DNA from: Nocardioides sp. Root1257
Lineage (GTDB): Bacteria > Actinomycetota > Actinomycetes > Propionibacteriales > Nocardioidaceae
Assembly: GCF_001425175.1 (NCBI RefSeq)
Contig: NZ_LMDV01000012.1
Location: forward strand, 153,723-217,722
Length of the DNA: 64,000 bases
Reading direction: 5' to 3'
This document shows positions 26,099-34,536 of the stretch, in pieces. Within the stretch, counting starts at the first letter, position 1; every line of letters starts with the position of its first letter. The position numbers and the translations under genes are program-made. Below the pieces are notes generated by a model, which did no database searches, had not been told where the DNA came from, and saw nothing but the letters and a program-made list of their open reading frames with translations.

Positions 26099-28009
26099 TC
26101 AGACCAGGTCGACCTCCGCGTACGCCGCACCGTCGGCCAGCGCCGCGTAGCCCGGGCCGCGGTCGAAGAACGCCTCGCTCGCGGTGGGCCGGGCGGCCCG
26201 CTCGGCGGCCGTCGCGGCCTCGTCGTAGGCCAGCGAGTCGTCGTCGAGCGAACCGGTCAGCACCACGCCGTACGATGCGAGCGCGGCCTCGGCCGAGACC
26301 TTGCGCCACACGACGTCGCGGACCACCAGGGCGGGGTCGCGGTCGAGCGGGTTGCCCCAGCCGCCACCACCGGTCGTGCGGATCCGGATCACCTCGCCGG
26401 CGGCGACGGGCTCGGCGTCGGCCAGGGCGTCGACCTCGCGCTCGTTGGGTCCGCCCGCGTCGATGACAACCTCGAACGGCTTGCCGGCGAGGCCGCCCTT
26501 CACGCCCCAGCAGGCGAGGATCGAGCGGTCCGCGATGGACATGAAGTGGCCGTCCTTGAGCATCCGGATGTGCTTCTCGTAGCCGAGGCCACCGCGGAAC
26601 TGGCCCGCTCCCCCGCTGTCCATCGCCAGCGACAGCGACTCGACCCGGAAGGGGAAGCGCGCCTCGGTGAACTCGGACGGCAGGTTCCGCGAGTCCGGGA
26701 CGACGTGGATCGTGTCCTCGCCGTCGGCGTAGTAGCGGCCGCCCGAGCCGCCACCGAGCACCTCGCGCATCAGGTAGGGCCGGCCGTCGAGGTCGTCGCC
26801 GTAGACGCCGGTGTAGCGGATCGTCTCCTGGTCGGCCGGCATCCGCCCGTCGACCGCCTTCGCGACGACGCCGGCGAGGACGCCGAGCAGCCGCAGGATG
26901 ACGAAGGTGCGGGCGTTCGTGGGCGCCGGGAAGACCGGCGTGAGCAGGGTGCCGGGCTCGGGGAACCGCATCTCGATGAGCGGCACGATGCCCTCGTTGA
27001 CGTCGAGCTCGGCCATCCGCTCGGGGTTCTCGGCGAGGTTGCGCAGGATCGGCGCGAGCCACTTCTTGAGGAAGACGCCGTCGCTGTAGTCGCCGCAGTG
27101 GTTGATCGGTCCCTTGGCCTGCGGGCTGGTCCCGTCGAAGTCGAGGACCAGCCGCTCGCCCTCGGGATCGTCGGCAGGAGTGCGGGTCAGCGTGATGCGC
27201 TGGGTGTGCAGCATCGGCTCGTCGACGCCGTCGTGCTCGGCGTAGTCCTCCCACGTCCAGCTGCCGACCGGGATCTGGCTGAGGATCTCGCGGCGGTAGG
27301 TCTCGGTGGTGCGACTGATGATCGCGTCGAAGCAGGACTCGACGGTGTCGACGCCGTACCGGTCGAAGAGCTCGCCGAGCCGGCGCGCGCCCATCAGGCA
27401 GGCCGAGCACTCGGCGTCCAGGTCCGCCGCCAGCGACTCGGGCATCCGGGAGTTGCGGGTCATGATCGACAGCGCGGCCCGGTTGGGCACCCCCGCGTCC
27501 CAGAGCCGGATCGGCGGGACCATCAGGCCCTCCTCGAAGACGCTGGTGGCGTTGGACGGCATGGAACCGGGGACCGCGCCGCCGATGTCGTCGTGGTGGC
27601 CGAAGGCCTGCACGAAGGCCACGACCTTGCCCCCGGAGAACACCGGGACCGTGACGCAGAGGTCGGGGAGGTGCCCGATGCCGCCCTCGGAGCGGTAGAC
27701 GTCGTTGTGGAAGAAGACGTCACCCTCCTGCATGTCCTCGATCGGGAAGTCGCGGGCGACCGGGTGCACGAGCGCGGAGTACGAGCGGCCGGTGAGCTTG
27801 CGCAGCAGCCGGTCGTGGATGCCGGCGCGGAAGTCGTGGGCGTCGCGGATCATCGGGCTGCGGCTGGTGCGGCCGATGGCGGTCTCGACCTCCATCTCGA
27901 CGGAGGCCAGGGAGCCCTGGACGATCTCGACGAGCACCGGGTCGGCGCTCGCGCCGGCGTCGGCGGTCAGGTGCCCGAACGGGAACTCGGTGGGTGCACG
28001 GCGGCTCAT
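26099..28009 (-). CDS. hyuB: HyuB-type hydantoinase/oxoprolinase subunit B
   Basis: 636 residues of the hydantoinase_B family, which pairs with HyuA in ATP-dependent opening of five-membered imides (N-methylhydantoinase) or in related carboxylases. Visible marks are FFHNDVYRSEGGIGHLPDLCV, VQAFGHHDDIGG and GGGWGNPLDRDPALVVRDV near the end. The ATG shares one base with the hyuA stop (TGATG), so the subunits are coupled. Substrate (hydantoin, N-methylhydantoin, oxoproline, acetophenone) is unknown; the companion amidohydrolase argues for a cyclic nitrogen compound. Confidence 0.9.
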   Translation of the reverse strand: MSRRAPTEFPFGHLTADAGASADPVLVEIVQGSLASVEMEVETAIGRTSRSPMIRDAHDFRAGIHDRLLRKLTGRSYSALVHPVARDFPIEDMQEGDVFFHNDVYRSEGGIGHLPDLCVTVPVFSGGKVVAFVQAFGHHDDIGGAVPGSMPSNATSVFEEGLMVPPIRLWDAGVPNRAALSIMTRNSRMPESLAADLDAECSACLMGARRLGELFDRYGVDTVESCFDAIISRTTETYRREILSQIPVGSWTWEDYAEHDGVDEPMLHTQRITLTRTPADDPEGERLVLDFDGTSPQAKGPINHCGDYSDGVFLKKWLAPILRNLAENPERMAELDVNEGIVPLIEMRFPEPGTLLTPVFPAPTNARTFVILRLLGVLAGVVAKAVDGRMPADQETIRYTGVYGDDLDGRPYLMREVLGGGSGGRYYADGEDTIHVVPDSRNLPSEFTEARFPFRVESLSLAMDSGGAGQFRGGLGYEKHIRMLKDGHFMSIADRSILACWGVKGGLAGKPFEVVIDAGGPNEREVDALADAEPVAAGEVIRIRTTGGGGWGNPLDRDPALVVRDVVWRKVSAEAALASYGVVLTGSLDDDSLAYDEAATAAERAARPTASEAFFDRGPGYAALADGAAYAEVDLV

Positions 28010-30087
28010 CAGGCGTCCTTCCGGGTCACGATGATGTTGAGGAACTCGTCGACGCGTACGTCGAAGCCGGGGTGCACCGGCACGGTGGAGCCGAACTCCT
28101 CGATGATGACCGGGCCCTCCACGACCGTGCCGGGAGCGAGGTCGGTGCGCCACAGGACCGGCGTCTCGACGTACCCGTCCGCGGGCTCGAAGCAGACCTG
28201 TCGGACGCTCCGGGGTTTCGAGACAGGCGCTAGCGCGCCTTCCTCAACCACCGGGTGGCGCTTGATCTCCGGTCGCTGGATCGGGCCGATGCCGGAGACC
28301 CGGAGGTTGACCCACTCGACCTGCTGGGTCGGGTCGCCGGAGAAGTCGTAGCCGTAGAGCGCGCGGTGCTCGGCGTGGAAGGCATCGGCGACCGCGGCCG
28401 GGTCGAGCTCGCCGGCAGGGACGGACACCCGCACCTCGAAGGCCTGGCCGAAGTAGCGCAGGTCGGCGGTCCGCACGAACTGGTGCTCGGCCGGGTCGAA
28501 GCCCTCCTTGGTCAGCGCCTCGGCGGCCTGGGCCGCGAGCGCGTCGTACACGCCGGTGACGACCGCGGGGTCGAGCTGGTCGGCGAGGGTGACGTGGGTC
28601 TGCACGTAGTCGTTCTTGACGTCCACGGTCAGCAGCCCGAACGCCGAGACGTTGCCGGGGTTGGGCGCCACCAGGACCGTCGGGATGCCGAGCACGTCCA
28701 TCAGGCGGCACAGCAGCAGCGAGCCGGAGCCGCCGAACGTGGTCAGCGCGAAGTCGCGGACGTCGAGGCCGCGCTTGACCGTGACCTGGCGCAGCGCGTT
28801 GGCCTGGTTCCACGCGGAGATCTCCAGGACGCCGGCGGCGCACGCCTCGGGCGTCATGCCGAGCTGCGCGGCGAGCGCCTCGATGCCGGCGCGGGCCGCG
28901 TCGACGTCGAGCGGGATCTCGCCGCCGAGCAGGTGCGGGGGGATCCGGCCGAGGAAGACGTGGGCGTCGGTGATGGTGACCTCGGTGCCGCCCTTGCCGT
29001 AGCAGATCGGGCCGGGGTCGGCGCCCGCCGACTGCGGGCCGACCTTCAGGGTGCCCTCGGGCGAGAGCCAGGCGATCGAGCCGCCGCCGGCGCCCACGGT
29101 GACCACGTCGATCATCGGGATCTTCGACGGGAACGCGCCGACCGACCCCTCGGTCGTCAGCGTCGGCTCGCCGTCGATGACCACGGACACGTCGGTCGAC
29201 GTGCCGCCGCCGTCGGAGGTCAGCACCTTGTCGAAGCCGGCGACCTTGGCGATCAGCGCGGCACCGAGCGCCCCGGCGGCGGGGCCGGACAGCACGGTCG
29301 TGATCGGCTGGTGGACGACCTCGTCGGCCGACAGCACGCCACCGTTGGACTTCATCACGTAGAAGGGGATGGTCCGGTCGTCCAGGTCGTGGAGCCGGGT
29401 CGCGATGTTGCGGACGTACGCCGAGAGCCGCGGCTTGACGGCCGCGTCGACGAGGGTGGTCATCGCCCGCTCGTACTCGCGGTACTCGCGCAGCACCTGG
29501 CTCGACAGCGAGACGACGGCCTCGGGGTGCTCCTCGGCCAGGATCGCGCGCATCCGCTCCTCGTGGACCGGGTTGGCGTAGGCGTGCAGGAAGCAGACGC
29601 CGAGCGTGCTGATGCCCTGCGCGCGGTACCAGCGCGCGACCGCCCGGGCGCCCTCCTCGTCGAAGGGGCGCACCTCCTCGCCGCCGACGTCGAGCCGGCC
29701 CTCGACGCCCTTGACCAGGTCGCGAGGCACGATCCGGTCGGGCTTCACCCAGAAGTAGGAGTTGCCGTAGCCGTCGGGCACGGACTGCCGGGCGATCTCG
29801 AGCATGGCCTCGTAGCCGGTGTTGGTGATGAAGCCGAGCCGGTCGACCTTGCCCTCGAGGAGCTGGTTGGTCGCGACCGTGGTGCCGTGGCTGACCGCGT
29901 CGATGTCGGCGCCGGTCGCGCCCAGCAGGCCGAGCACCTTGTCGATGCCGGCGAGGAAGCCGTCGGCGGGGTTGCTCGGCGTCGACGGGGTCTTCGTCGT
30001 CACCAGCTCGCCCGAGTCCTCGTCGAAGGCGACGACGTCGGTGAACGTCCCGCCGGTGTCGATGCCGATCCGGATGCGGCGGGTCAT
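28009..30087 (-). CDS. hyuA: HyuA-type hydantoinase/oxoprolinase subunit A
   Basis: 692 residues with an actin-like ATPase fold: IGIDTGGTFTDVVAFD (phosphate 1), VSHGTTVATNQLLEGK, TSDGGGTSTDVSVV and GAGGGSIAWL. GGAGGAG lies six bases before the ATG, and this start overlaps the amidohydrolase stop (ATGA). Near residues 612-625 the frame passes through a dispersed 39-bp repeat and encodes EEGALAPVSKPRS, an inserted stretch relative to what the family usually needs there; the frame remains intact. Partner of HyuB. Confidence 0.9.
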   Translation of the reverse strand: MTRRIRIGIDTGGTFTDVVAFDEDSGELVTTKTPSTPSNPADGFLAGIDKVLGLLGATGADIDAVSHGTTVATNQLLEGKVDRLGFITNTGYEAMLEIARQSVPDGYGNSYFWVKPDRIVPRDLVKGVEGRLDVGGEEVRPFDEEGARAVARWYRAQGISTLGVCFLHAYANPVHEERMRAILAEEHPEAVVSLSSQVLREYREYERAMTTLVDAAVKPRLSAYVRNIATRLHDLDDRTIPFYVMKSNGGVLSADEVVHQPITTVLSGPAAGALGAALIAKVAGFDKVLTSDGGGTSTDVSVVIDGEPTLTTEGSVGAFPSKIPMIDVVTVGAGGGSIAWLSPEGTLKVGPQSAGADPGPICYGKGGTEVTITDAHVFLGRIPPHLLGGEIPLDVDAARAGIEALAAQLGMTPEACAAGVLEISAWNQANALRQVTVKRGLDVRDFALTTFGGSGSLLLCRLMDVLGIPTVLVAPNPGNVSAFGLLTVDVKNDYVQTHVTLADQLDPAVVTGVYDALAAQAAEALTKEGFDPAEHQFVRTADLRYFGQAFEVRVSVPAGELDPAAVADAFHAEHRALYGYDFSGDPTQQVEWVNLRVSGIGPIQRPEIKRHPVVEEGALAPVSKPRSVRQVCFEPADGYVETPVLWRTDLAPGTVVEGPVIIEEFGSTVPVHPGFDVRVDEFLNIIVTRKDA
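28214..28252. repeat. Dispersed short repeat inside hyuA
   Basis: GGTTTCGAGACAG at one end and TCCTCAACCACC at the other, with a perfect GCGCTAGCGC palindrome in the middle. It matches the ends of the copy at 36283-36319 and is related to shorter versions at 38049 and 41425. Located in frame in coding sequence. Confidence 0.75.
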
Positions 30088-31325
30088 GCGTTCTCCTCCT
30101 GGAGGTGGAAGGTCGTGGCGGTGGTCGAGCTCGCCACCAGCCTGCCCGACGCGACGACGTACGCCGGCGCATCGTGGTGGGTGAGCACGGAGCGCAGCGT
30201 CGGGTGGTGGTGCACGACGAGGTCGGCGTTGCCGCCCTCCTCGAGCCGGTGCCCGTCGACGCCGAGGACGCGGGCCGCGGTGGTCGTGACCGCGTCGTAC
30301 ACGAGGTCGATGCCGGGGGCGTCCACGGCCTCGAGCGCGTGGGCGGCGAGGAACGCGACCTCGACCATGTTGTGCCGGCCGAACGGGTAGTAGGCGTCCT
30401 CGATGTCGTCCTGGCCGAGGGCGACGGGCAGCCCCATCGCGGTCAGCTCGCGCACCGGCAGGTGCAGCGGGCCGGTGTGCGGGTCGCTCACGAAGCCGAG
30501 CCCGGCGCGACGGGCGATGCCCGCGAGCCGCTCGAGGCTGGGACGCGGGTAGAGCCCGACCGCACGGGCGTGGTTGGCGACGCCGCGGCCGACGAGGCCG
30601 TGCTCGATCATCGCGGCGGCGAGCATCTCGGTGGTGCGCAGGCTCGGGTCGCCCGCGTCGTCGACGAGCATCGCCACCCGGCGGCCGTGGGCCGCGGCGA
30701 GGGCGCACATCCGGCGTACGTGCTCGTGGGCCTCGGCGTCGGTGTGCTCGATCCACGGGATGCCGCCGACGACGTCGGCGCCGAGGTCGACAGCCTCGCG
30801 GACCAGCTCCTCGGCGCCCGGGTCGCAGAGCAGGCCGTCCTGCGGGAACGCCACGACCTGCAGGTCGACCACGCCGCGGAACTCCTCGCGCAGCGCCAGC
30901 AGCGGGATCACGCCCTCGAGCCGCGCCTTCGTGTCGACGTCGGCGAAGGCCAGCACGTGGCGCACGCCGTACCGGACCGCCTCCATGACCGCGCGCCGCG
31001 CGTTCACCTCGATCCAGCTCCGGTCGTAGCCGGCCTTGACCGCCGAGGCGAGCTCGATGGAGGTGAGCGCGGAGCCCATGTCGCCGGAGGTGTACGCCGT
31101 CAGGGCGGCGTCGCCGATGCGGTCGAGGGTGTGCACCTTGTCGAGGTGCATGTGGCCGTTCGCGAAGCTCTCGGTGACCAGGCCGCCGGCGGCGTCGATC
31201 TCTCGGGTCGCGCTCGGCCGGTCCTGGGTGATGCTCGTGATGCGACCGTCGTCGACCGCGACGTGCCAGCGTCCCTCACGTCCGCGGAGGGTGGCGTCGG
31301 CGACGACGAGCTGGTGGGAGGGCAC
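30084..31325 (-). CDS. Cytosine deaminase (CodA)-like amidohydrolase with altered active site
   Basis: 413 residues aligning along E. coli CodA. Metal histidines H58 and H60 (GHMHLDK) are kept, as are H252 (ANHARAV) and D306 (GQDDIEDAYYPFG), and QVVAFPQDG matches CodA closely. But the CodA HCDEIDD block reads LVDDAGD: the metal ligand His is L220 and the catalytic Glu is D223. It may therefore use one metal differently, catalyse another hydrolysis, or be inactive. First gene of the hyuA-hyuB operon (four-base overlap). Creatinine deaminase is CodA-related and N-methylhydantoin is a HyuAB substrate, so a creatinine-like pathway is an idea. GTG start chosen; an upstream TTG is possible. Confidence 0.8.
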   Translation of the reverse strand: MPSHQLVVADATLRGREGRWHVAVDDGRITSITQDRPSATREIDAAGGLVTESFANGHMHLDKVHTLDRIGDAALTAYTSGDMGSALTSIELASAVKAGYDRSWIEVNARRAVMEAVRYGVRHVLAFADVDTKARLEGVIPLLALREEFRGVVDLQVVAFPQDGLLCDPGAEELVREAVDLGADVVGGIPWIEHTDAEAHEHVRRMCALAAAHGRRVAMLVDDAGDPSLRTTEMLAAAMIEHGLVGRGVANHARAVGLYPRPSLERLAGIARRAGLGFVSDPHTGPLHLPVRELTAMGLPVALGQDDIEDAYYPFGRHNMVEVAFLAAHALEAVDAPGIDLVYDAVTTTAARVLGVDGHRLEEGGNADLVVHHHPTLRSVLTHHDAPAYVVASGRLVASSTTATTFHLQEENA

Positions 31326-31362
31326 GGGTCGATTCAACCGGCCCCACAGCCGCGGGGACCAC

Positions 31363-31407
31363 GGCAGAGGTTGCCGACGGCCCTCCCGTTCTCCGGCAAC
31401 CTCTGCC
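31363..31407. terminator. Perfect 14-bp stem hairpin after the acyl-CoA dehydrogenase gene
   Basis: GGCAGAGGTTGCCG / CGGCAACCTCTGCC with a 17-base loop, starting 12 bases beyond the acyl-CoA dehydrogenase stop. It insulates that gene from the hyu operon downstream. No T-run. Confidence 0.65.
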
Positions 31408-31418
31408 AGCGGACGGCT

Positions 31419-32558
31419 TCACTGCAGCAGGCCCGACTCGCCCAGCTCGTGGCGCCCGGTCGCGACCTGCGTCGCCTCCGGCGTCAGCGGGTGGAACTTC
31501 GCGGCCCGGATGTCGCGGTAGGCCCGCTCCACGACGGAACCGCGGAAGTAGCCCGGGCCGCCGACGACGTCCATCGCGAGGTCGCACACCTCGATGCCGG
31601 CGCGGGCGACCTCCGCCTTGGCGATCATCACCGCCAGGTAGGTGTCGTGGGACGGCTCGGGGTCGTCGCCGACCGCGCCGAGGGCGCCGTCCAGCGCCCA
31701 CGACGCCACCTGCAGGGCGTGCTTCATCCTGCCGACCTGGCGCTGCACCAGCACGTTGCCGGACTTGAGGCCGGCGGCCGCGCGGGCCTCGGCGTACGCC
31801 GCCTCCGCGACGCCGAGGTAGACGCCGCTGATGATCGGGAAGGCGATGCTCGAGATCACCTGCAGGGGGCCGTCGACCACCCCGTAGGGCCGGTTCGCCA
31901 GGACGCGCTCGTCGGGCACGAAGACGTCCTCGAGCTCGATGTCGTTGCTGGCGGTGCCGCGCATGCCGAGCGTGTCCCAGTTGTCGGCGACCGTCACCCC
32001 TGCCGAGGCGACCGGCACGGCCACGTTGAGCACGCGACGGCCCTGCTCCGGGTCGTCGTACGTGAACATCGTCGAGAGGACGGTGCCGTGGCGCGACTGG
32101 CTCGCGAACCGCTTGGTGCCGCTCACGCGGTAGCCGCCGTCGACCTTGACGGCGTCGCCGCGCGGGTGGGTGTAGTCGCCGCCACCGGTGGAGACGAGCA
32201 CGATCCCCTCCTCCGCGACCCGGCGCAGGGTCGCCTCCGCCCCGGGCAGCCCGCGGCGGTAGCGCCAGGCGGTGAACGCGACGACGTGCTGGTGCATCGC
32301 GCTGGCGAGCGCCGTGGAGCCGCAGTGGTGCGCCAGCTCGCGCTGCAGCGCGGTCAGCTCGGCGATCGTCGCGCCGTCGCCGCCCAGCTCGACCGGCACG
32401 GCGGCGGCGAGGAGGCCCGAGTCGCGGAGGGCGTCGTAGGACTCGGAGACGAAGGTGCCGTCGGCGTCGTGCCGGGCGGCGTGGGAGGCGAGCTCGGGCC
32501 CGAGGGCGGCGGCTCGCGTGGTCAGGGTCTGGCTGGAGATCGGTGCAGTGATGGTCAT
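31419..32558 (-). CDS. Acyl-CoA dehydrogenase-family flavoprotein
   Basis: 379 residues. Three-domain acyl-CoA dehydrogenase: FAD contact VSGTKRFASQSRHGTVLSTM, DNWDTLGMRGTASNDIELEDVF, and the C-terminal bundle with DVVGGPGYFRGSVVERAYRDIRAA. The usual catalytic glutamate position falls in a tract without an obvious match, and the HRDIRA-like end resembles the monooxygenase-type (DszC/HpaH-like) subgroup, so oxygen-using activity is possible. The ATG (MTITAPISSQ) is the second in-frame one. Divergent from an HxlR regulator. Confidence 0.85.
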   Translation of the reverse strand: MTITAPISSQTLTTRAAALGPELASHAARHDADGTFVSESYDALRDSGLLAAAVPVELGGDGATIAELTALQRELAHHCGSTALASAMHQHVVAFTAWRYRRGLPGAEATLRRVAEEGIVLVSTGGGDYTHPRGDAVKVDGGYRVSGTKRFASQSRHGTVLSTMFTYDDPEQGRRVLNVAVPVASAGVTVADNWDTLGMRGTASNDIELEDVFVPDERVLANRPYGVVDGPLQVISSIAFPIISGVYLGVAEAAYAEARAAAGLKSGNVLVQRQVGRMKHALQVASWALDGALGAVGDDPEPSHDTYLAVMIAKAEVARAGIEVCDLAMDVVGGPGYFRGSVVERAYRDIRAAKFHPLTPEATQVATGRHELGESGLLQ

Positions 32559-32594
32559 GTCTCCACGGTCCGACGGGTGAACCGACCGCAACTA

Positions 32595-32628
32595 GTGCAG
32601 GTTCGCGACCCTGCTGGTCCAGATTCGC
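32595..32628. promoter_or_regulatory. Direct-repeat candidate operator for HxlR
   Basis: GTGCAGGTTCGC (32595) and GTCCAGATTCGC (32617) match at 10 of 12 bases and are exactly 22 bp apart, two helical turns, in the 108-base gap between the acyl-CoA dehydrogenase gene and hxlR. Confidence 0.5.
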
Positions 32629-32666
32629 TACTTCCGCAACGGCGCCCGGCCGCGCGATCATGGACC

Positions 32667-33395
32667 ATGCCCGACTACGGGGACTTCTGCCCGGTGCAGA
32701 TGGCCGCGGAGGTCGTCGCCGACCGCTGGACGCCGATGATCATCCGGGAGCTGGTGCTCGGCAACACCCGCTTCAACGACATCGCCCGGGGGCTGCCCGG
32801 GATCTCGCGGTCGTTGCTGGTGCAGCGGCTGCGCCACCTGGAGAAGAACGGCGTGCTCGAGACCTGGCCCTCGCCGACCGGGCGGGGCAACGAGTACCAC
32901 CTCACTCCCGCGGGCCGGGACCTCGAGCGGGTCATCGACAGCTTCGGCCGGTGGGCGATCGAGTGGCTCTTCGACGACATGCGACCCCAGGACGTGCCGC
33001 CGACGACCCTGATGTGGTGGATGCACCGGCGCGTGGACCCGGCCCGCTTCCCGCCGCACCGCACGGTCATCGAGTGGCGGCACACCGGACCCGCCGTCCA
33101 GGTCATCTGGCTGGTCCTCGACCGGCAGGAGGTGTCGGTGTGCATGGTGCACCCGGGCTTCGACGTCGACGTCGTCGTCTCCGCGACCACCGACACCTTC
33201 GCCGACGTCTTCCAGGGCTACTGCACGTGGCAGGAGGCGGTCGCCGACGGTCGGATCGAGGCCGCCGGTCCGCCCCGCCTGCTGTCCGCGCTGCCGCGCT
33301 GGTTCCTGTGGAGTCCGTGGTCCCAGGTGACCCGGGAGCGGGCCGACCGGGCCCGCGCCGAGGAACTCGCGAGCCCGCACGAGACGAGTCGCTGA
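32667..33395 (+). CDS. HxlR-family winged-helix regulator with C-terminal extension
   Basis: 242 residues. The first 100 are a classic HxlR domain: CPVQMAAEVVADRWTPMIIREL, ISRSLLVQRLRHLEKNGVL and YHLTPAGRDLERVIDSFGRWA. The remaining 140 residues are a mixed alpha/beta sterol-carrier-like or ligand-binding extension (RTVIEWRHTGPAVQVIWLVL, VHPGFDVDVVVSATTDTFADV), longer than typical HxlR. It probably controls the divergent acyl-CoA dehydrogenase gene in response to a small molecule. Confidence 0.87.
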   Translation: MPDYGDFCPVQMAAEVVADRWTPMIIRELVLGNTRFNDIARGLPGISRSLLVQRLRHLEKNGVLETWPSPTGRGNEYHLTPAGRDLERVIDSFGRWAIEWLFDDMRPQDVPPTTLMWWMHRRVDPARFPPHRTVIEWRHTGPAVQVIWLVLDRQEVSVCMVHPGFDVDVVVSATTDTFADVFQGYCTWQEAVADGRIEAAGPPRLLSALPRWFLWSPWSQVTRERADRARAEELASPHETSR

Positions 33396-33399
33396 GCGG

Positions 33400-33816
33400 A
33401 TGCGGATCGTCATCGAGGGCCGGGACCTGCCCGGCCGCACGTTCGCGTCGTACGCCGACGTGCACGTCGCGCTGCAGGTCCGGACCGACCCGGCCGACCC
33501 GGTGCCGGGCGACGCGGCGTCGGCGCGGTGGGAGACCGAGGTCCGCGTCGTCGACGGGGACTTCCGGGGCCCGGCCGTCCACGGGAAGCGCGGCGAGCGG
33601 TTCCTCTACCTGACCTGGGGCAGCCCGGTGGGCGACGACTGGGGCATGTTCCGGCGGGCGAAGCTGATGCTCGCCGACGCGCCACCCGCGAGCGACGACG
33701 GCACCCTGGTGGCGACCGTGTCGCTCACCGACGAGAAGGGCGGTCCGCGCTGCGCCCGGGTGCACCCGCCCGCGATCTCCTGGGCGGCTCAGGCGTCGGG
33801 CGCCCGCTCGTTGTAG
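33400..33816 (+). CDS. DUF5990-family protein
   Basis: 138 residues starting MRIVIEGRDLPGRTF, all-beta looking, with DFRGPAVHGKRGERFLYLTWG as the most conserved tract. Matches the DUF5990 pattern; function unknown. Lies five bases behind hxlR, likely co-transcribed. Its last nine codons overlap the 3' end of the acyltransferase gene on the other strand. Confidence 0.75.
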   Translation: MRIVIEGRDLPGRTFASYADVHVALQVRTDPADPVPGDAASARWETEVRVVDGDFRGPAVHGKRGERFLYLTWGSPVGDDWGMFRRAKLMLADAPPASDDGTLVATVSLTDEKGGPRCARVHPPAISWAAQASGARSL

Positions 33817-34454
33817 ATCCCGGCCTCCTCCTGGCCGGTGAGGGCCTGGATCGCGGTCATGATCTCGTCGGTGATCTGCCGCCGGGCCCTGCCGAGCGGC
33901 ACCCCGTCGTACCGGCCCACGACCTGGATGGGCTCGCCGAAGCTGATCGACACCGGGACGACGCGCGGGAAGCGGGCGTCGACGGGTTGCAGCCGCTCGG
34001 TCCCGGTGATGCCGACCGGGACCACCGGGACGCCGGCGGTCAGGGCGAGGTGCGCGACACCCGTGCGGCCGCGGTAGAGCCGGCCGTCGCGGGAGCGGGT
34101 GCCCTCGGGGTAGAGGCCGAACGCATCGCCGCGGCCGAGCACCTCGAGCGCGGTGTCGAGGCTGGCGATCGCGGCCCGGGGGTCGTCGCGGTCGACGGGC
34201 AGCATCCCCATGCCCTCGAACCACGCCTTCTGGAGCGTCCCCTTGATCCCGCCGCCGCGGAAGTAGTCGGACTTGGCCAGGAAGTGCACCTTGCGCGGCG
34301 CCACGATCGGGATCACCAGCGAGTCGGCGAAGCTCAGGTGGTTGCTGGCCAGCAGCACGGCCCCGGTGCGCGGCACGTTGTCGAGGCCGGTCACCGTCGG
34401 TCGCCACACCAGCTTCGCGACCGGCGGGACGACCGCGTGCAGGACCGAGTACAT
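33789..34454 (-). CDS. PlsC-type 1-acylglycerol-3-phosphate acyltransferase
   Basis: 221 residues. Acyltransferase motifs NHLSFAD (H-x4-D), PEGTRSRDG and VPVVPVGI are present; the N-terminal hydrophobic segment anchors it at the inner membrane face for phosphatidate synthesis. The ATG (MYSVLHAVV) is used; a GTG two codons earlier is equally open. Overlaps DUF5990 tail-to-tail by 28 bases, an unusual degree of compaction. Confidence 0.87.
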   Translation of the reverse strand: MYSVLHAVVPPVAKLVWRPTVTGLDNVPRTGAVLLASNHLSFADSLVIPIVAPRKVHFLAKSDYFRGGGIKGTLQKAWFEGMGMLPVDRDDPRAAIASLDTALEVLGRGDAFGLYPEGTRSRDGRLYRGRTGVAHLALTAGVPVVPVGITGTERLQPVDARFPRVVPVSISFGEPIQVVGRYDGVPLGRARRQITDEIMTAIQALTGQEEAGIYNERAPDA

Positions 34455-34536
34455 GACCACCCGTCCAGTCTTGCGGTTACCCGTCAGTCAGCCGACTCCT
34501 CGTCCACGGTCCTGGCCGTCGTGGGAGGTGGGCGTC

